Source of the DNA: Pseudomonas yamanorum
GTDB taxonomy: Bacteria > Pseudomonadota > Gammaproteobacteria > Pseudomonadales > Pseudomonadaceae
Reading direction: 5' to 3'
DNA length: 64,000 bases
Assembly: GCF_900105735.1 (NCBI RefSeq)
Contig: NZ_LT629793.1
Location: forward strand, 3,348,001-3,412,000
The position numbers and the translations under genes were made by a program. Below, piece by piece: positions 9,059 through 17,651 of this stretch. How positions within the stretch are numbered: position 1 is the stretch's first letter; the number at the start of each line of letters is the position of its first letter. A model generated the notes under the pieces. It made no database searches and had not been told where the DNA came from. It was given only the letters and a program-made list of their open reading frames with translations.

Positions 9059-9706
9059 ATGAACACCGCCGCATTGCGCGAGCAGATTTCCCGTGCCCAT
9101 CAACACGAATCCAGCACTGGCCAGCTTGCTCAGCAGCTGGAAGTCCAGTTACCACACCTGCACCCGGCGATTTCCCTGCCTGACGTCGACGCCAAAGGCG
9201 TGATGACGCGTTTTGTCAGTGCCTACATCGACCAGGTCCCGGATCTGCTGGACGCAGCCAATGATGTCGCCCGAGAAGCCGGTATTGAGAGCCAGATCAA
9301 ACCGGTGCTGAAAATCGCCGAGCATTTCTTCCTGCAACCGCCAGCGATCCTGGCCGGGCATGAAGGTTTGGACGGTTTGCTGGACGAGGCTTATCTGGCT
9401 CATCGCTTGGTGGAAGAGGTCAACGATCTGTATATCAAGCACTTCGGCCAGCCGTTGATTCCGCTGGATACCACGGTGGCGAACGTGATTGCCCACCAAT
9501 TGATCGGCGAGACCTTTGCCAACCAGCTGGATGAAGCCGTGCACCACGCCGTGGATGAGATGCTTAACGAAGAGAGCTTTGCGTTAGAGTCGGTCGAGAC
9601 GTACCGCGACAAGCTCAAGAGCCCGGACACGGAAGCGGCGTGGAAGCGCTGGCCGTGCCTGTCGCGGCAGTTGGGTGTGGGCCTTGAGCTGGACCAGCCA
9701 GCCTGA
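9059..9706 (+). CDS. Conserved hypothetical protein (PA0104-like)
   Basis: A 215-residue soluble acidic protein with no signal peptide, membrane segment or cysteine-rich motif, predicted mainly helical. The second half (residues about 115-190) is rich in Glu, Asp, His and Leu. A good ribosome site (GGAG, 6 bases upstream) supports the start. By position it matches PAO1 PA0104, between the SulP gene and coxB, and is conserved there. I do not recognise a family or function; linkage to the oxidase locus is positional only. Confidence 0.85.
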   Translation: MNTAALREQISRAHQHESSTGQLAQQLEVQLPHLHPAISLPDVDAKGVMTRFVSAYIDQVPDLLDAANDVAREAGIESQIKPVLKIAEHFFLQPPAILAGHEGLDGLLDEAYLAHRLVEEVNDLYIKHFGQPLIPLDTTVANVIAHQLIGETFANQLDEAVHHAVDEMLNEESFALESVETYRDKLKSPDTEAAWKRWPCLSRQLGVGLELDQPA

Positions 9707-9727
9707 ATTTCCCGGCCTGCGTAGATC

Positions 9728-9822
9728 AAATGTGGGAGCGGGCTTGCTCGCGAAGTCGGAGTATCAGTCACTGAATGTGCTTCTGATACACCGCCTTCGC
9801 GAGCAAGCCCGCTCCCACATTT
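9728..9822. repeat. REPIN (GAGCGGGCTTGCTCGCGAA subtype)
   Basis: Perfect 28-bp inverted arms (9728-9755 and 9795-9822) with a 39-bp spacer that contains a second short stem, GTATCAG/CTGATAC. It fills the gap between the convergent PA0104-like and SulP genes, a common site for these elements. Confidence 0.9.
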
Positions 9823-9835
9823 TGATCCGGTTTCG

Positions 9836-11383
9836 TCAGCCAACAGACGGCGCCGAGCCTATTCCGGTCGTCGTTCTTACCCGTCCTTCCAACCTGCGCT
9901 TCAACCCCCGCGCCTCGATCATCAGCTTCGAGCCCTTGGCCGCATTGGCCCGACCCCATTCTTCCAGCAACTCCAGGCAGGAGTGGTCGATGTAACTCAG
10001 GTTATTGAGTGGCACATGCAAGGTGGTCCCGGCAGGTACCGTCGACAACACCTGAGTCAATGCCGGCACCTTGAGAAAGGTCCCAGCCCCCGTCAATCGC
10101 AACTCCATCTCGCCATCCTGTGGCAGGTCCACCAGGCTGATTTTCAAGCGTGAAGCCTTGAACGCCAGCTTGACCAGCGTTAGCCCGAAGCCCACCAACA
10201 CGCCCGTCAACAAGTCGGTAAAAATGATCGCCAGGGCCGTCGCTGCGTAGGTAAACATCGGCATCCGCCCGTAACGCGCCAGGCCACGAAACGCCTTCAT
10301 GTCCACCAGCTTGATCCCGGTGTACACCAGCACACCCGCCAGGCTCGCCACCGGAATGCTTTGCAGCACACTGGACAGCAACAGCACGAACGCCAGTAGC
10401 CACAAGCCGTGGAACATCGCCGACAAACGCGTGGTGGCACCGGCCTGGACGTTGGCCGAACTGCGCACGATCACACCGGTCATCGGCAGGGCACCGACCA
10501 GACCGCACAACATGTTGCCCACGCCTTGCGCCGACAATTCCTTGTCGAAATCGGAACGCTGGCCACTGTGCATGCGGTCAACCGCCGCTGCCGAAAGCAA
10601 CGTTTCCGCACTGGCGATAAAGGCCACGGCGAACGCGGCGATCAACAGGTTGGGATCCGCCAGGTTCAGCAGGTCGCTGGGGCGTAGCCAGTCGATGGCG
10701 TCCGCCAGGTTTTCCGGCACCTCCACACGCTTGACCTGCAACGCCAGCACCAAGCTGGTGACTGTCGCCAAACCCACGCCGAGCAAGGCGCCGGGCACGA
10801 AGCGCAGCTTTTGCGGACGGAACTTGTCCCACAGCCACATCACCAAAATCGTCGACAGCCCGAGCAGGCCAGCCTGCCAGCCAAGCCCGCCGCCCAGTGT
10901 AGGAATCGCCTGAATCAACGCGGCGGGAAAGCCGGCGAGGTTATCCAGCCCGGAGGGTTTTGGCACACCGTCGAGCATCACATGGACCTGCGACAGGACA
11001 ATCAGCACCCCGATACCCGCCAGCATCCCGTAGACCACCGCAGGCGCCGTAACACGGAACCAGCAGCCCAGGCGCAAGCGCCCGGCCACCAATTGCAGGA
11101 AACCCGCCAGCAACAGGATCGGCCCGAGCATGGCCATGCCATGCTGGCGCACCAGTTCGAACACCAGCACCGCCAAGCCGGCAGCCGGGCCGCTGACTTG
11201 CAGCGGCGATCCCGCCAACCAACCCACCACAAGCCCACCGATAATCCCGGTGATCAGGCCTTTGGCAGGTGGCATCCCTGACGCGATGGCGATCCCCATG
11301 CACAGCGGCAGGGCAACCAGAAACACAACCACGGAGGCCAGCAGCTCCCGTGGCAGCACAGCTTTTAATTGAGCAGCACGCAT
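9836..11383 (-). CDS. SulP family anion transporter, probable bicarbonate or sulfate uptake
   Basis: A 515-residue SulP/SLC26 protein with about 12-14 membrane segments and a C-terminal cytoplasmic STAS domain (about residues 405-500; the signature NNLSYIDHSCLELLEEW is seen). The N-terminal family motif appears as VALPLCMGIAIASGMPP. Substrate cannot be read from sequence; SulP members carry sulfate, bicarbonate or dicarboxylates. The next gene downstream of its start is a beta-carbonic anhydrase in the same direction 85 bp away, which argues for bicarbonate. GGGAGAG lies upstream of the ATG. It corresponds to PA0103 of PAO1. Confidence 0.9.
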   Translation of the reverse strand: MRAAQLKAVLPRELLASVVVFLVALPLCMGIAIASGMPPAKGLITGIIGGLVVGWLAGSPLQVSGPAAGLAVLVFELVRQHGMAMLGPILLLAGFLQLVAGRLRLGCWFRVTAPAVVYGMLAGIGVLIVLSQVHVMLDGVPKPSGLDNLAGFPAALIQAIPTLGGGLGWQAGLLGLSTILVMWLWDKFRPQKLRFVPGALLGVGLATVTSLVLALQVKRVEVPENLADAIDWLRPSDLLNLADPNLLIAAFAVAFIASAETLLSAAAVDRMHSGQRSDFDKELSAQGVGNMLCGLVGALPMTGVIVRSSANVQAGATTRLSAMFHGLWLLAFVLLLSSVLQSIPVASLAGVLVYTGIKLVDMKAFRGLARYGRMPMFTYAATALAIIFTDLLTGVLVGFGLTLVKLAFKASRLKISLVDLPQDGEMELRLTGAGTFLKVPALTQVLSTVPAGTTLHVPLNNLSYIDHSCLELLEEWGRANAAKGSKLMIEARGLKRRLEGRVRTTTGIGSAPSVG

Positions 11384-11468
11384 GATGACTCTCCCGAGGC
11401 ATTTGCCGGGCGTGGCAACGCCTGGCTGCTCGAATGGCAGCCATCGCGTTACCCGACAGGGGATTGTT

Positions 11469-12200
11469 TTAGAAGCGCGCTTTAGGCGTCGCGGATGGGA
11501 TCGGCTGGGTACCGTTCAACGGCAGGAACGCCGCCTGATCCGCATCGTAGGCCCTGATCTCGCTGGTCTCGATGTCGTAGACCCAGCCATGGATAAACAG
11601 ATGCCCATTGGCCATGCGCGAGGCTACCGACGGGTGCGTGCGCAGATGCTGCAACTGAGCGATCACGTTTTCTTCGGTCAGCACATGCATGCTTTCGTGT
11701 TCGTTGGCGCAGTCACAGTTGTCCTGGACCATGGTCTTGGCGACCTCGGCGTGGCGCAGCCAGGCCTTTACCGTGGGCATTTTTTCCAGGCTCAGGGGGT
11801 TGAGCACTGCGCGCATGGCGCCGCAATCGGAGTGGCCGCAAATGATGATGTGCTGCACGCCGAGGGCCAGTACCGCGTACTCGATGGCCGTGGAAACACC
11901 GCCGTTCATCTGCCCATAAGGCGGCACGACGTTGCCGACGTTGCGGGTCACGAACAAATCCCCTGGGGAGCTGTGGGTGATCAGTTCGGGAACGATGCGC
12001 GAATCGGCGCAGGTAATGAACATCGCTCGTGGACTTTGGGCCGTGGCGAGTTTTTTGAAGAGTTCTTCCTGCTGCGGAAAGATCTCGTTATGGAAATGCA
12101 AAAAGCCTTCAACGATGTGCTGCAGCGCTGCATCGGCGGACTCCGCCTCGTGAGGGGCTGAAGCCGACGCAGCCAACGGCTGTTTATCCTTGTCACTCAT
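11469..12200 (-). CDS. Beta-class carbonic anhydrase
   Basis: Cytoplasmic zinc enzyme of 243 residues that interconverts CO2 and bicarbonate. The zinc ligands and catalytic dyad are intact: Cys64, Asp66 and Arg68 in CADSR, then His123 and Cys126 in HSDCGA. An alanine/glutamate-rich leader of about 20 residues precedes the fold and is probably disordered. The gene is upstream of, and in the same direction as, the SulP transporter, an arrangement seen in several proteobacteria. It matches PA0102 by position. Confidence 0.96.
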   Translation of the reverse strand: MSDKDKQPLAASASAPHEAESADAALQHIVEGFLHFHNEIFPQQEELFKKLATAQSPRAMFITCADSRIVPELITHSSPGDLFVTRNVGNVVPPYGQMNGGVSTAIEYAVLALGVQHIIICGHSDCGAMRAVLNPLSLEKMPTVKAWLRHAEVAKTMVQDNCDCANEHESMHVLTEENVIAQLQHLRTHPSVASRMANGHLFIHGWVYDIETSEIRAYDADQAAFLPLNGTQPIPSATPKARF

Positions 12201-12397
12201 GATTCATCCTCTTGATTGGAGCAGGGGAGTTTTCCAGTGCGGCTGGCGCCCAAACCGAAGCGCCGACTCATTAGTCACTCGATAAACAAGGTACCCGCCG
12301 AAACTTAACTCAAACTGAATGAACCGCTCTAGATCGGGGCTTTCAGTGATATCAAAACGCGACTATTCCTACACGGTCGCGCGCCTTACACAGCAGT

Positions 12398-13456
12398 TTA
12401 CAACAATGCCATCTGCCTGCCCGGTGGGCAAAACACCGTGCAATCCAGATTAAACCCTTCCCGGCGATTCAGCCCCAGCCGTTTGATCGCCTTGGCGAAA
12501 CGCTGCGCCAACAGATCGGCAAACGGCCCTTCGCCGCGCATGCGTACACCGAAGCGACTGTCATAGACCTCACCACCGCGCACCTGCCGCACCAGGCTCA
12601 TCACATGGGCCGCGCGCTGCGGGTAATGGGCCGCCAGCCATTCCTCAAACAACGGCGCCACCTCCAAGGGCAGGCGCAGCATCATGTACGCCGCACTTTG
12701 TGCGCCAGCGGCATGCGCTTCGGTCAGCAAACTTTCCAGCTCACTGTCGTTGATCATCGGAATCATCGGTGAACACAACACGCCCACCGGGATCCCCGCC
12801 TCACGCATCACCCGAATCGCCCGCAGCCGCGCCTTGGGCGCAGCCGTGCGCGGTTCCAGGATGCGCTTGAGTTCGTCGTCCAGGCTGGTGAGGCTGATCA
12901 TCACCGCCACCAGCCGCTGCTGCGCCAGCTCGGTCAGCAGGTCGAGGTCCCGCAGGATCAGCGAACCCTTGGTAATAATCGTCACCGGGTGGCGATAGCG
13001 CAGCAGCACTTCGAGGGTCTGCCGGGTGATCTTGTACTCGCGTTCGATAGGCTGGTACGGGTCGGTGTTGGAGCCCAGGTTGATCGGCGCGCAGGTGTAG
13101 CCCGGTTTCGACAATTGCTGCTCCAGCAAGTCAGCGGCGTTGGTCTTGGCGATCAGCTTGGTTTCGAAATCCAGCCCCGGCGACAGGTCCCAATACGCAT
13201 GGCTGGGCCGCGCATAGCAGTAGATACAGCCATGCTCGCAGCCACGATACGGGTTGATCGCCCGATCAAACGGGATATCCGGCGAGCTGTTGCGGGTGAT
13301 GATGGTTTTCGCGGTTTCGATACGGACTTCGGTGCCCTGGGTCTGTGGCACTTCCTGATACCAGCCGTCGTCTTCCGCCACACTGACAGTGGGCGCAAAA
13401 CGGTTATGCAGGTTGGTGGCCGTGCCGCGCCCGCGAGGCGGCAGAGGAGTGGACAT
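12398..13456 (-). CDS. PA0069-type radical SAM protein, spore photoproduct lyase-like, SOS-controlled
   Basis: A 352-residue radical SAM protein with the 4Fe-4S cluster motif C-x3-C-x2-C at Cys73, Cys77 and Cys80 (RGCEHGCIYC), followed by a TIM-barrel-like core. It belongs to the PA0069/SplB-like group, distantly related to spore photoproduct lyase; the substrate is unknown. The reading frame stays open upstream through the LexA box, but the ATG at MSTPLPP is chosen because translation before it would cross the operator. The operator ends 16 bases before this start. From memory, PA0069 is among the LexA-regulated genes of P. aeruginosa, which agrees. Confidence 0.9.
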   Translation of the reverse strand: MSTPLPPRGRGTATNLHNRFAPTVSVAEDDGWYQEVPQTQGTEVRIETAKTIITRNSSPDIPFDRAINPYRGCEHGCIYCYARPSHAYWDLSPGLDFETKLIAKTNAADLLEQQLSKPGYTCAPINLGSNTDPYQPIEREYKITRQTLEVLLRYRHPVTIITKGSLILRDLDLLTELAQQRLVAVMISLTSLDDELKRILEPRTAAPKARLRAIRVMREAGIPVGVLCSPMIPMINDSELESLLTEAHAAGAQSAAYMMLRLPLEVAPLFEEWLAAHYPQRAAHVMSLVRQVRGGEVYDSRFGVRMRGEGPFADLLAQRFAKAIKRLGLNRREGFNLDCTVFCPPGRQMALL

Positions 13457-13460
13457 GAAC

Positions 13461-13498
13461 GCGCCCCTATACTGTTTTTTTATACAGTATAGGGGCGC
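13461..13498 (-). promoter_or_regulatory. LexA (SOS) box inside a larger perfect palindrome
   Basis: The core CTGTTTTTTTATACAG (13472-13487) fits the LexA consensus CTG-N10-CAG with the preferred flanking TA on both sides. It sits in a perfect 15-bp inverted repeat (13461-13475 and 13484-13498), so the symmetry extends into GCGCCCC/GGGGCGC arms beyond what LexA needs. It lies directly upstream of the radical SAM start. The T-run is in the loop, so a terminator reading is less likely. Confidence 0.85.
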
Positions 13499-13537
13499 AC
13501 GGTTTCTGACCAGTGCCGTTTGGCGGTCAACCTTCAA

Positions 13538-14836
13538 TCAGTGCTTGGAGGTCACCTGGCCAAGGTCATCGCCGGAGGTCGTCTGCATATCATTCTTGCG
13601 CAGGTTCGCGACGTCACTGGCTTTCACCGGCTCGCCTTTGTTACCCCAACTGCCTCGCACGAAACTGACGACATCCGCCACTTCCTGATCCGACAAACGC
13701 CAGGCAAACGCCGGCATGGTGAAGCTCGAAGGGGCGGTGTGGGTCGCCGGCAGCGTACCGCCGTTCAACACAATGTTGATCAACGAGGTGGCATCCGCCG
13801 TCTGCAACACCGGGTTGCCCGCCAACGCCGGGAATACCCGGGTGTAGCCATGGCCATCGGTGCGGTGGCACGCCGCGCAGTTGTCGATATACACCGATGC
13901 CCCCGGCTTGCTGTCATCGCCTTTCCACAGCGCATCGGCGACCTGCTTGTCGTACTGGTGCGGCTGATCCTTGGGATCCACCGCCGGCAGGCTCTTGAGA
14001 TAGCGGGCGATAGCCGTCAGGTCATCTTCCGACATGTACTGCATGCTGTGGACCACAACGTCGCTCATGCCGCCAAACACTGCGCTGCGATCACTGCGGC
14101 CGGTCTTGAGGAATTGCACCAGCTGTTCCTCGCTCCAACCGCCCAGGCCGTCCTTGTGATCGCCCCGCAGGCTCTTGGCAATCCAGCCTTCCAGCGGTGC
14201 GCTGCCGGAAAGGAAAGCGCTGCCGTCCGACGCACTCAGGGATTTTTCCTGCATGGTCAGCGCCCGTGGCGTATGGCAGGCACCACAGTGGCCAAGTCCT
14301 TCCACCAGATACGCGCCACGGCTGATCACCGGGTCCGCGCCCGCTTGGGCCTGATAGTCCTCGACCTTGGGCGCGAACATCCAGCGCCAACCGGCCAACG
14401 GCCAACGCATGCTCAACGGCCAGGGAATGTCGCTGTCCTTGTTAGCTTGCGCCACCGGTTCTACGCCCTTCATGAAGTACGCGTACAGCGCCTGCATGTC
14501 GCTTTCGCTGACCCGCGCATAAGACGGATAGGGCATCGCCGGGTAAAGGGTACTACCGTTCTTGGCGACGCCATGGCGCACGGCCTGGTCGAAGTCCTCG
14601 AAGCTGTAGTCGCCCAGGCCGGTTTTATCCGGGGTGATGTTGGTGGAGTAAATAGTGCCAATCGGGGTTTCCATCGGCAGGCCACCGGCGAACGGCTTGC
14701 CGCCCTTGGCGGTGTGACAGGCCACGCAGTCACCGGCGCGCGCCAGGTATTCGCCCTGTTTGACCAGGTCGGTTTCAGCCGCACTTACCGAGCAGCTGCT
14801 GATCAAGGCGAGGGAGGCAATAACAAATGCTTTCAT
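13538..14836 (-). CDS. Triheme cytochrome c subunit of gluconate 2-dehydrogenase-type complex
   Basis: A 432-residue periplasmic, membrane-attached cytochrome with a signal peptide (cleavage near VSA-AET) and three CxxCH heme sites in order: CVACH near residue 38, CGACH near 186 and CAACH near 321. This triheme layout is typical of the cytochrome subunit of membrane-bound gluconate and related dehydrogenases, which pass electrons to ubiquinone. AAGGAG is 8 bases from this ATG; an ATG two codons earlier is too close to it. Last gene of the three-gene unit, 12 bp after the flavoprotein. Confidence 0.93.
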   Translation of the reverse strand: MKAFVIASLALISSCSVSAAETDLVKQGEYLARAGDCVACHTAKGGKPFAGGLPMETPIGTIYSTNITPDKTGLGDYSFEDFDQAVRHGVAKNGSTLYPAMPYPSYARVSESDMQALYAYFMKGVEPVAQANKDSDIPWPLSMRWPLAGWRWMFAPKVEDYQAQAGADPVISRGAYLVEGLGHCGACHTPRALTMQEKSLSASDGSAFLSGSAPLEGWIAKSLRGDHKDGLGGWSEEQLVQFLKTGRSDRSAVFGGMSDVVVHSMQYMSEDDLTAIARYLKSLPAVDPKDQPHQYDKQVADALWKGDDSKPGASVYIDNCAACHRTDGHGYTRVFPALAGNPVLQTADATSLINIVLNGGTLPATHTAPSSFTMPAFAWRLSDQEVADVVSFVRGSWGNKGEPVKASDVANLRKNDMQTTSGDDLGQVTSKH

Positions 14837-14848
14837 GGTCATCGCTCC

Positions 14849-16633
14849 TTATGCCTGAACCAGTGGGCCGGGGTTTTTCAGATACTGCTCGCGAATCGCC
14901 CGCGCCGACCAGTAGGTCAACGCCGCCACCAGACCCGTAGGGTTGTAGCCCAGGCCTTGTGGGAACGCGGAAGCGCCCGGGACAAACACGTTGTGTACGT
15001 CCCAGCACTGCAAGTAGCGGTTCAAGGCACTGGTTTTCGGGTCGGTGCCCATGATCGCGCCACCATTGAGGTGGGTAGTCTGATAGGACGCGGTGTTGAA
15101 ATGCTCGCCCACCTTTTTGCCCAGCAAGGCGATCGCCTTGGGGTTCATCGCTTCGGCGATCTTGCTCATTTTGTCGACCATGAAGCGGTTCATCTTGATG
15201 TCGTTTTCCTGCCAGTCGAAGGTCATGCGCAGCAGCGGCATGCCATAGGCATCGCGGTAAACCGGGTCAAGATCGAGGTAGTTGCCACGGTAGGATTGAT
15301 GGGCGCCGTGAGCATCCATCGACACCTGGTGGGTGTAGTAATCAGCCGTGGCGCGCTTCCACGCGCTGCCCCAGGCCGGCGTGCCCGGCGGGTTTGAGGT
15401 GCCAGCAATCGGCCGGCTGCCTGCCTGGTTGACCCACATTGGCGAGCCGCCCACAAAGCCGTGAGGCCCGTGGTCGAAGTTGTCCGCGTTGAAGTCATCG
15501 ATCGCCACGCCATTGCCGCCGGCACCGATGAAGTTGTTGGTGTGCACGTCCTTATCGAAGAACGCCTTGATGGTGGCCATGTTCTGGTAGGCGAAGTTCC
15601 GGCCCACCACGCCCTCGCCGGAGATCGGGTCGTAGGGTTTGCCAATGCCCGACAGCAGCATCAGGCGCACGTTGTTGAACTGGAAGGAACCGAGGATCAC
15701 CAGGTCCGCTGGCTGCTCGCATTCCCGCCCTTGAGCGTCGACATACGTCACGCCGGTCGCCTTGCGCTTGGAGCTGTCGAGATTGACCTTCAGCACGTGG
15801 GAATTGGGCCGCAGCTCGAACTTGGGCTCCAGCCGCAATGCCGGCAGGATATTCACGTTCGGAGAAGCCTTGGAATACATGTAGCAGACATAACCGCTGC
15901 AAAAGCCGCAGAAGTTGCACGGCCCCATCTGCGCACCGTAGGGATTGGTGTAAGGACCCGACGTATTCGCGGAAGGCAGGTTATAGGGTTTGTAGCCCAC
16001 GGCCGTGGCGGCCTTCTGGAACAGCTGTGCGGAGACTGTGTTCTTCTGCGATTCCAGCGGGAAGTGATTGGAGCGATCCGGCGCGTAAGGGTTGCCACCC
16101 TTGCCTTCGCCTACCAACTGCCCCTTCACCGTCCAGGCCTGCCCGGAGGTGCCGAAGACTTTCTCGGCATAGTCGAAGAACGGCTCCAGCTCCTCATAGC
16201 TGACGCCGAAATCCTGGATGGTCATGTCCTTGGGAATGAAGTTTTTCCCGTAGCGCTCTTCGTAATGGCTACGCATGCGCAACTCGATCGGGTCCACCCG
16301 GAAGTGCACGCCGGACCAGTGCAGACCGGCACCGCCAACACCGTTACCGGGCAGGAAGGCGCCGAGTTGGCGGTTGGGCATGGCGACGTCATTCACACTA
16401 TGGCGAATGGTCACGGTTTCCTTGGAGATGTCCTGAAAGAGCTTTTTACGCACGCTGTAGGTCAGTTCGTCGATGACCTGGGGATAGTTGCCGTCCGGGT
16501 AGGTATCCTGCATCGGGCCGCGCTCCAGCGCTACCACGTTGAGGCCCGCTTCCGTCAGCTCCTTGGCCATGATCGCGCCAGTCCAGCCGAAGCCGACGAT
16601 CACCGCATCCACTTTCTTCATGATGGTCGCCAC
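14849..16633 (-). CDS. GMC-family FAD dehydrogenase, large subunit of gluconate 2-dehydrogenase type
   Basis: A 594-residue GMC oxidoreductase with the N-terminal FAD-binding GFGWTG motif (about residues 14-19), an NGVGGAGLHWSG substrate-side motif near 100 and the C-terminal GMC motif around GLGYNPTGLVAALTYWSA. It lacks its own signal peptide and is probably exported with the Tat-tagged small subunit. A cysteine cluster (CNFCGFCSGYVCYMY) near residues 239-251 could hold an Fe-S cluster, as reported for related dehydrogenases. GTG start supported by GAGAGGG 7-8 bases upstream. Exact sugar-acid substrate is inferred from family and context. Confidence 0.92.
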   Translation of the reverse strand: MATIMKKVDAVIVGFGWTGAIMAKELTEAGLNVVALERGPMQDTYPDGNYPQVIDELTYSVRKKLFQDISKETVTIRHSVNDVAMPNRQLGAFLPGNGVGGAGLHWSGVHFRVDPIELRMRSHYEERYGKNFIPKDMTIQDFGVSYEELEPFFDYAEKVFGTSGQAWTVKGQLVGEGKGGNPYAPDRSNHFPLESQKNTVSAQLFQKAATAVGYKPYNLPSANTSGPYTNPYGAQMGPCNFCGFCSGYVCYMYSKASPNVNILPALRLEPKFELRPNSHVLKVNLDSSKRKATGVTYVDAQGRECEQPADLVILGSFQFNNVRLMLLSGIGKPYDPISGEGVVGRNFAYQNMATIKAFFDKDVHTNNFIGAGGNGVAIDDFNADNFDHGPHGFVGGSPMWVNQAGSRPIAGTSNPPGTPAWGSAWKRATADYYTHQVSMDAHGAHQSYRGNYLDLDPVYRDAYGMPLLRMTFDWQENDIKMNRFMVDKMSKIAEAMNPKAIALLGKKVGEHFNTASYQTTHLNGGAIMGTDPKTSALNRYLQCWDVHNVFVPGASAFPQGLGYNPTGLVAALTYWSARAIREQYLKNPGPLVQA

Positions 16634-16635
16634 GT

Positions 16636-17376
16636 TTATGCCCTCTCGCCACGGATCGATACAGCCGGGAAGGGGTATTGCTCGTTGCGTTCAACCCAAT
16701 CCATGAAATCGGCGCGGGCGCCGGGGAAGCCGATCATGGTCCAGCCGACCATCCCTTTGTTGCCACCGTGGACCGGGTCGCAGAAGAACCCTTCCTTGGT
16801 GTTTTGCAGCAACAGATTGAAAAAAATCTTCGGCGGTACGCTGTCGAATTGCGCGTCGCCAGCCTCCAGGCGCTGCAACAATTTGTCCTGGGTAGCGCTG
16901 TCTTGCTCGGCAAATAGCTTACCGTTCATCGCTTTCGACCAGGCATCCGTGGCAGCAATGCCCAGGCGATAGATCTCCTTGGGCACCAATTTGCTCTGCC
17001 AGCCCATTTCAGGCGGCGCGTCGGCATTGAACGGGCCTTGCATGAACCACAGGGCACCCGCCGCGTACGGCGTGTTCATCTGACGATCAATGTATTCCGG
17101 CGCGCCGGCTTCCTGGGCGCCTGGGCCTTGGTCGTCCGCCGGGATCAGGCGGGCAACGGCCGCGTTGATAAAAGCCCATTCCTCGGCAGTGAAATAGCTC
17201 GGCTCATAGGCCTTGCTGCTGACAGGCGCCTTTTCAGGGCTGGCTTGAGCCGGCTCGGGAACCGCCATCAGCATCGAACCGCCCAGGCCCGTGCTGGCGA
17301 CAGTGACCACGGGGATCAAGGTCAAGGATTTGCGCAAAAACTCACGCCGGGGGTTGTCTTGATCTTGATCAGACAT
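16636..17376 (-). CDS. Gluconate 2-dehydrogenase subunit 3 (gamma), Tat-exported
   Basis: Small subunit of 246 residues with an N-terminal twin-arginine signal (RREFLRKSL, then a hydrophobic stretch to about residue 45). It should carry the cofactor-loaded large subunit across the inner membrane. The rest matches the gluconate 2-dehydrogenase subunit 3 family (AEEWAFINAAVARLIP region). GAGGTG precedes the ATG. First gene of the unit, with only 2 bp to the flavoprotein; the complex would oxidise gluconate to 2-ketogluconate in the periplasm. Confidence 0.93.
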   Translation of the reverse strand: MSDQDQDNPRREFLRKSLTLIPVVTVASTGLGGSMLMAVPEPAQASPEKAPVSSKAYEPSYFTAEEWAFINAAVARLIPADDQGPGAQEAGAPEYIDRQMNTPYAAGALWFMQGPFNADAPPEMGWQSKLVPKEIYRLGIAATDAWSKAMNGKLFAEQDSATQDKLLQRLEAGDAQFDSVPPKIFFNLLLQNTKEGFFCDPVHGGNKGMVGWTMIGFPGARADFMDWVERNEQYPFPAVSIRGERA

Positions 17377-17651
17377 GGTGGCACCTCATCATGTGGTCAC
17401 GGATTTATCAGCCGCTTCGGGGAGCGGCTTATAGTTTTGGCAGCAAATGGGATCCAAAGGACCCAAAAGGATAGAACACGGCAGAAATCAATAGTTACAA
17501 AGGATAGCAGGCTAAGGATCGAGGGGAATCGATTCAGCGGGAAAAAAATAGCGGGCGTTCACGATTCTTTGACGAGTGCCTCACGAGGCATTGATCCGCT
17601 GTAGGCGAATCTGTGCCCCATCAGCCATTTCCCTATTCGGTTACATCGCCC

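Noticed and set aside
12358..12400. GCGAC/GTCGC hairpin between the carbonic anhydrase and radical SAM genes as a terminator
   Set aside because: Short stem and no T-tract on either strand.
13520..15397. Plus-strand open frame of 625 codons opposite the cytochrome and flavoprotein genes
   Set aside because: Antisense shadow spanning two real genes; lacks signal peptide, motifs and start context.
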